From Acidobacteriota bacterium (GTDB taxonomy: Bacteria; Actinomycetota; Actinomycetes; Actinomycetales; Microbacteriaceae): a stretch of DNA of 35,164 bases. Where the stretch lies: positions 1,926 through 37,089 of the forward strand of contig JABBOD010000025.1 of NCBI GenBank assembly GCA_019351995.1, given 5' to 3'. Numbering within the stretch: position 1 is the stretch's first letter; each line of letters opens with the position of its first letter. The notes beneath the pieces are model-generated. The model saw only the letters and a list, made by a program, of their open reading frames with translations, did no database searches and had not been told where the DNA came from. The position numbers and the translations under genes are program-made. Positions 31,179-35,164 of this stretch are shown here, in pieces.

Positions 31179-31418
31179 TTAGGGGCGCTGCTCTCGCGTC
31201 ACGGTGTCGGAGAGCGGTTCGTACGTCAGGGTGGTGCCGTCGTCGAGTTCGACGATGGGGCGGCCCTCGAGCCAGGTCAGCGTCCAGCGCCAGCGGGCGG
31301 TGTCGACCCCGTCGAGACCCGAGAGCTCGGACTCCACGTCGGCGATCGCCCCGACCATCACCTCGGGCAGACGGCTCGGCGGTTCATCGCCGACGGCCCA
31401 CCGGGTTCCGAGTTGCAT
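31179..31418 (-). CDS. Small hypothetical protein
   Basis: Predicted 79-residue protein with ordered composition: an N-terminal segment LGTRWAVGDEPPSRLPEVMVGAIADVESEL, then a strand-rich part WRWTLTWLEGRPIVELDDGTTLTYEPL. I do not recognise a named family. The start overlaps the GNAT stop by one base (TGATG) and it is the last gene of the valS operon, which supports it being real. No membrane segment, no cysteine. It could be a small partner of the acetyltransferase, but this is only a positional guess. Confidence 0.75.
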   Translation of the reverse strand: MQLGTRWAVGDEPPSRLPEVMVGAIADVESELSGLDGVDTARWRWTLTWLEGRPIVELDDGTTLTYEPLSDTVTREQRP

Positions 31419-31867
31419 CAGGTCTCCTTCTCATATGTCACCCAGCTGGTGCGCGTTGCGACGCTGTCGTAGAGACGCTGTGCCGTGGTGTTCTCGGATG
31501 CCGTGATCCAGCGCAGCGTGCCACCGCCGGCCGCGTGGGCGGTCGCCTCGCATGCCGCCAGGAGGGCGCGGCCGACGCCCGCCCCGCGGTGCTCGGGCGC
31601 GACGTACAGGTCGTCGAGGAACCAGCCCGGCCCGGCGGTGAAGGTGTCATGCAGCCGCCGCAGGTGCGCGAAGCCGACGAGCCGGCCGTGGGCTTCGGCG
31701 ACCAGGGCTGATGTCTCGTGCCCGGCATCCATCAGCCACTCCCAGACGCCGTCGAGCACCTGCTGCGAGAACGAGGTCTCGTAGAACACGCCGTACGCCA
31801 GGAAGAGCAGCCGCCAGTAGTCGTGGTCGGCGGCCTCGATCGGGCGGACGCGGGGCTGCTCGGTCAT
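31418..31867 (-). CDS. GNAT family N-acetyltransferase
   Basis: Predicted 149-residue acetyl-CoA-dependent acetyltransferase. The acetyl-CoA-binding motif A is visible as LDDLYVAPEHRGAGVGRALLAACEATA, followed by the motif B region GGGTLRWITASENTTAQRLYDSVA. The N-terminal VRPIEAADHDYWRLLFLAYGVFYE is a typical GNAT opening. The substrate is unknown. The ATG at 31867 overlaps the lipoprotein stop as ATGA, so it is preferred to a longer arginine/proline-rich extension upstream. It is third in the valS operon. Confidence 0.9.
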   Translation of the reverse strand: MTEQPRVRPIEAADHDYWRLLFLAYGVFYETSFSQQVLDGVWEWLMDAGHETSALVAEAHGRLVGFAHLRRLHDTFTAGPGWFLDDLYVAPEHRGAGVGRALLAACEATAHAAGGGTLRWITASENTTAQRLYDSVATRTSWVTYEKET

Positions 31868-32448
31868 CCGTGCGTGTCCTTCTGGGAGGTGTGGGGGGCG
31901 CCCATGTCGACATCGACGAGGGTGATGCGGGTGGCGTCGTCGTACGCTTTCCGGGCGGCGGGCGAGGGGTTGCCGCATCCGTCAACCGGAGCGTAGTACG
32001 CCGTCGTGACGCCGGTGCGGTGCACCCAGATGATCAGCGGATCCTGCACCTCGTAGGTGCAGGCCGCGTGGCTGATCGGCGCATCACGCACCTGGTAGGC
32101 GGAGAGCAGCGTGCCCGGATTCTGAATCCGGTACGCGGTCTGCCACGGGCCGTAGGTCGAGACCCAGTCGGTGTCCCGGCGCCCGTCGCCGCGGCAGATG
32201 AACACCTCCTCGCCCGGGTGGGCGTACCCGTCCTCGTGCACCGCCGCCCCGAGCGGGCAGTATGCCAGCACGGCGGGCACCACGAGTGGCACGAGCGGCG
32301 CGGTCAATCGCGGCGTCGACAGTCCGGTGGGCGTCGACGGCACCGCCGGCTGGAGCGGGAAGCAGCCGCTGAGCACAGCGAGCACCAGCAGCGCGAGCAC
32401 GACGGGGGAGAGGCGACGCATCGCCCGTCGACCCGCCGCGCCGCTCAT
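31864..32448 (-). CDS. Putative lipoprotein
   Basis: Predicted 194-residue secreted lipoprotein. The N-terminus has positively charged residues (RRAMRRLS), a hydrophobic stretch VVLALLVLAVL and the lipobox LSGC with acylated C29. After a Pro/Thr/Ser-rich linker (about 31-60) comes a domain with several cysteines (VLAYCPLG, VFICRGDG, HAACTYEV, VDGCGNPS) that may form two disulfides outside the membrane. I do not recognise the domain. The start overlaps the valS stop by ATGA, and its end overlaps the GNAT start, so it is firmly embedded in this operon. Why a lipoprotein should be coupled to valS is not obvious. Confidence 0.8.
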   Translation of the reverse strand: MSGAAGRRAMRRLSPVVLALLVLAVLSGCFPLQPAVPSTPTGLSTPRLTAPLVPLVVPAVLAYCPLGAAVHEDGYAHPGEEVFICRGDGRRDTDWVSTYGPWQTAYRIQNPGTLLSAYQVRDAPISHAACTYEVQDPLIIWVHRTGVTTAYYAPVDGCGNPSPAARKAYDDATRITLVDVDMGAPHTSQKDTHG

Positions 32449-35072
32449 TCCTCCGTCGCCTCCGCGAGCACGATGTCGGTCACCGCGACCTCGTCGGCCT
32501 CGACGAGCGTCAGCTCCGCGATGCGGCCAACCGCCCGCAGGTCGTCGGCGGCTTCGGCGAGGATCGCGGGACCTGCCAGCGTGGCCGACAGCACCTCGGT
32601 CTTCTGCGAGGCTTTCGCGTCGGTCTTCGCGCGACGGATGCCGATCAGCGCCGCGCTGACGGCCGGAAGCAGGCCGCGGGGCGCGTCGGGCACCGGGGTG
32701 TCGGTGCGCGTCGTGCCGGGACCACCCAGCTCCTCGACGGTCGGCCAGCTCGCGAGGTGGATGGAGCTCTCGTGGGTCCAGCGCCAGACCTCTTCGGTCG
32801 CGAACGGGATCACCGGCGCGAGCAGTCGCAGCAGCACGTCGATCGCCTCGCGCAGAGCGGTGGTGGCGCTGCCATCACCGGCGTACGCGCGCTCCTTGAC
32901 GAGTTCGAGGTAGTCGTCGCAGAAGGTCCAGAAGAACTGCTCGGTGACTTCCAGCGCCCGGGCGTGGTCGTAGTCCTCATACGCCGCGGTCGCCTGGGTC
33001 ACGACGCTGCGGAGCAGGGCCAGCATGTCGAGATCCAGGGGTGCGCTGACGGTCGCTCCGGCGGGCGGCTCCGGGAACGAGTACACGAACTTCGCCGCGT
33101 TCAGCACCTTGATCGCGAGCCGGCGGCCGATCTTCATCTGCTTCGGGTTCTGTGGATCGAAGCTGGCGTCGGTCCCGAGCCGCGACGACGCCGCCCAGTA
33201 GCGCACCGCATCCGAACCGTGCTCCTCGAGCATCGCGGCCGGGGTCACCACGTTGCCCTTGGACTTCGACATCTTCTTGCGGTCGGGGTCGACGATGAAG
33301 CCGGAGACCCCGGCATCCGTCCACGGGATGCTGTGGTGCTCGAGCTCGGCGCGCAGCACCGTCGAGAACAGCCAGGTGCGGATGATGTCCTGCCCCTGCG
33401 AGCGCAGCGAGTACGGGAACACCAGCTCGAACAGCTCGGGGTCGGTCTCCCAGCCGCCCGCGATCTGCGGGGTGAGGGAGGAGGTGGCCCAGGTGTCCAT
33501 GATGTCGAGCTCGCCGATGAAGCCGTTCGGCTGCCCGCGCTGGGCTTCCTCGTAGCCGGGGGCGACATCCGAGGAGGGATCGATCGGCAGCAGGTGCTCG
33601 CCGGGCACGATCGGCTGCTCGCGCAGCACCTCGCCGTCGGCGTCGATCGGGTACCAGATCGGCAGCGGCACCCCGAAGAAGCGCTGCCGCGAGATCAGCC
33701 AGTCGCCGGTCAGGCCGCCGACCCAGTTGTCGTAGCGCACGCGCATGAACTCCGGGTGGAAGTCGATCTGCTTGCCCGCGTCGAACAGCCGGTCGCGCAG
33801 GGCCTCGTCGCGGGCGCCGTTGCTGATGTACCACTGGCGGGTGGTCACGATCTCGAGCGGCTTGTCGCCTTTCTCGTAGAACTTCACCGGATGCGTGATC
33901 GGCTTCGGCTCGCCGATCAGGTCACCGGACTCCCGCAGCAGCTCCACGATCTTCGCCTTGGCGCTGAACACGGTCTTGCCGGCCAGTTCCGCGTAGGCGG
34001 CGCGGCCGGACTCGGTGAACAACTCGGCGGCAGGCGCCTCGCTGAGGATGCGGCCGTCCTTCCCGATGACCGCGCGCGTCGGCAGGTCCAGCTCGCGCCA
34101 CCAGACCACGTCGGTCACGTCGCCGAAGGTGCAGATCATGGCGATGCCCGATCCCTTGTCCTTCTGCGCCAGGTGATGGGCGAGCACGGGCACCTCGACC
34201 CCGAACAGCGGGGTGGTCACGGTGGTGCCGAACAGCGCCTGGTAGCGCTCGTCATCCGGATGCGCCACCAGCGCGACACAGGCGGGAAGCAGCTCGGGCC
34301 GGGTGGTCTCGATGTCCACCTTCGAGCCGTCGGGCCGATGGAACGACACCCGGTGATACGCGGCCGGCTGATCCTTGTCTTCGAGCTCGGCCTGGGCGAC
34401 GGCCGTGCGGAACGTCACATCCCACAGCGTCGGGGCGTCCGCCTGGTACGCCTCGCCGCGGGCCAGGTTGCGCAGGAACGCACGCTGCGCCGCCAGTTGC
34501 GCCTCGTGCCCGATGGTGCGGTAGGTGAGCGACCAGTCGACGCTCAGGCCGAGGTCGCGCCAGAGCGTCTCGAACTGCTTCTCGTCTTCGGTGGTCAGCT
34601 TCTCGCAGAGCTCGATGAAGTTGCGGCGCGAGATCGGCACCTGATCGGCCGCCTTCGAGCTGGCGTTGGAGCCGTCAGCCGCGCTGCCCCCTTCCAGCGG
34701 AGGCTGATAGCCGTCGACGTAGGGCAGCGTGGGGTCGCAGCGCACGCCGTAGTAGTTCTGCACCCGGCGCTCGGTCGGCAGGCCGTTGTCGTCCCAGCCC
34801 ATCGGGTAGAAGATGCTGCGACCGCGCATGCGATGGAACCGCGCCGCGAGATCCATGTGCGTGTAGCTGAACACGTGGCCGATGTGCAGGCTGCCGGAGG
34901 CGGTCGGCGGCGGGGTGTCGACGCTGAAGACGTTCGCCTTGCCGGCGGTGAGAGCGGAGACGCGATCGAAGCGGTGCGTGCCCTCGCGTTCCCAGACCTC
35001 GCCCCATTTCGGCTCGAGGCCTTCGAGCGCGGGGCGGTCGGGAATGGATGCGGCGGAAAAGGCAGACGTCAC
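32445..35072 (-). CDS. valS: Valyl-tRNA synthetase, archaeal-like type
   Basis: Predicted 875-residue class I synthetase charging tRNA-Val. The HIGH motif begins at H63 (GSLHIGHVFSYTHMD), and KMSKS begins at about K600 (RKKMSKSKGN). The segment after HIGH reads GWDDNGLPTERRVQNYYGV, where the common bacterial enzyme has a GTDHAGIATQ-like sequence; the editing domain has TTRPELLPACVALVAHPDDE. Both are features of the archaeal/Rickettsia-type ValS. The C-terminus is short, ending in a small helical tail. The GTG at 35072 is chosen because GGAG lies eight bases before it; an in-frame GTG at 35102 lacks a ribosome site. It heads a four-gene overlapping operon. Confidence 0.95.
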   Translation of the reverse strand: MTSAFSAASIPDRPALEGLEPKWGEVWEREGTHRFDRVSALTAGKANVFSVDTPPPTASGSLHIGHVFSYTHMDLAARFHRMRGRSIFYPMGWDDNGLPTERRVQNYYGVRCDPTLPYVDGYQPPLEGGSAADGSNASSKAADQVPISRRNFIELCEKLTTEDEKQFETLWRDLGLSVDWSLTYRTIGHEAQLAAQRAFLRNLARGEAYQADAPTLWDVTFRTAVAQAELEDKDQPAAYHRVSFHRPDGSKVDIETTRPELLPACVALVAHPDDERYQALFGTTVTTPLFGVEVPVLAHHLAQKDKGSGIAMICTFGDVTDVVWWRELDLPTRAVIGKDGRILSEAPAAELFTESGRAAYAELAGKTVFSAKAKIVELLRESGDLIGEPKPITHPVKFYEKGDKPLEIVTTRQWYISNGARDEALRDRLFDAGKQIDFHPEFMRVRYDNWVGGLTGDWLISRQRFFGVPLPIWYPIDADGEVLREQPIVPGEHLLPIDPSSDVAPGYEEAQRGQPNGFIGELDIMDTWATSSLTPQIAGGWETDPELFELVFPYSLRSQGQDIIRTWLFSTVLRAELEHHSIPWTDAGVSGFIVDPDRKKMSKSKGNVVTPAAMLEEHGSDAVRYWAASSRLGTDASFDPQNPKQMKIGRRLAIKVLNAAKFVYSFPEPPAGATVSAPLDLDMLALLRSVVTQATAAYEDYDHARALEVTEQFFWTFCDDYLELVKERAYAGDGSATTALREAIDVLLRLLAPVIPFATEEVWRWTHESSIHLASWPTVEELGGPGTTRTDTPVPDAPRGLLPAVSAALIGIRRAKTDAKASQKTEVLSATLAGPAILAEAADDLRAVGRIAELTLVEADEVAVTDIVLAEATEE

Positions 35073-35138
35073 AGCGGTACTCCGGTTCGATATGCGCGGC
35101 ACCGTGTCGGTGGGGAGGTGCCTGGTTGTGGTCGAACC

Positions 35139-35144
35139 AGTTTA
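35139..35144 (-). promoter_or_regulatory. Possible -10 box of valS
   Basis: On the minus strand TAAACT lies about 67 bases before the valS GTG. The expected -35 region falls at or beyond the window end, so it cannot be judged. I see no T-box structure in the leader that is present. Confidence 0.4.
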
Positions 35145-35164
35145 CGGGCGGATGCCGTGGCCGG

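Noticed and set aside
29360..31711. A 783-codon plus-strand frame opposite the M3 peptidase and downstream genes
   Set aside because: It crosses several real minus-strand genes and a terminator hairpin, and shows no protein family features.

Overview
The window is GC-rich, gene-dense DNA from an actinobacterium. GC-ending codons, many GTG starts, frequent 4-base ATGA/GTGA gene overlaps, a paired clpP1-clpP2, an actinobacterial-type LexA box and many apparently leaderless genes all fit this. The gene set (FAD-binding dehydrogenase, globin/MscS pair, pepN, rpiB, nei-type glycosylase, tig, clpP1P2/clpX, M3 peptidase, valS) most resembles Microbacteriaceae. That family assignment is inference from memory, not a search. 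Most of the window is chromosomal housekeeping. I see no insertion sequence, prophage, integrase, CRISPR array or rRNA.

Layout. (1) 71-3242, minus strand: a flavoprotein dehydrogenase, then a globin-MscS pair joined by a GTGA overlap. (2) 3298-5936, plus strand: a sulfur/persulfide operon made of a CoA-disulfide-reductase-like flavoprotein fused to two rhodanese domains, a small rhodanese and a CstR-like repressor. A CsoR/CstR-type inverted repeat overlaps its promoter. (3) 5941-9265, minus strand: aminopeptidase N and an unrecognised protein. (4) 9340-13552, plus strand: a DinB-like protein, RpiB, an Fpg/Nei glycosylase, a PaiB-like protein and a YtcJ-like amidohydrolase, mostly tightly spaced. 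(5) 13575-15445: a 58-residue DUF2510 protein divergent from a PadR regulator and a HAAS-type membrane protein, separated by several inverted repeats. (6) 15484-18106: VOC protein, NAD synthetase, a lysine-free hyperacidic protein, a 90-residue gene behind a perfect LexA box, tRNA-Gly, a 57-residue CxxC protein and tRNA-Pro. (7) 18148-23243: trigger factor, a DUF1697 protein, clpP1-clpP2 and clpX. (8) 23333-28865: MFS, BenE and luciferase-like genes, a DUF1028 protein and an AbiEi/DUF559-like putative nuclease. (9) 28997-35072, minus strand: an M3 peptidase, then a four-gene operon of valS, a lipoprotein, a GNAT acetyltransferase and a 79-residue protein.

Two biological themes stand out. Protein quality control is strongly represented: trigger factor, ClpP1P2, ClpX, aminopeptidase N and Dcp-type M3 peptidase. 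Sulfur/persulfide handling forms a self-contained regulated operon.

The most unusual non-coding signal is a family of three intergenic elements, each exactly 70 bp, with shared 15-nt inverted termini and a second nested pair of arms. One lies before clpP1. The other two bracket the putative nuclease gene at 27924-28865. Next in interest are the perfect SOS box in front of an uncharacterised 90-residue gene, a Shine-Dalgarno-like site and start codon kept inside the fused sulfur-transfer protein, and a recurring TANNNT-N6/7-start pattern at ten genes suggesting leaderless transcripts. Reading frames longer than 500 codons on the opposite strand of real genes are GC-driven shadows and were left out.
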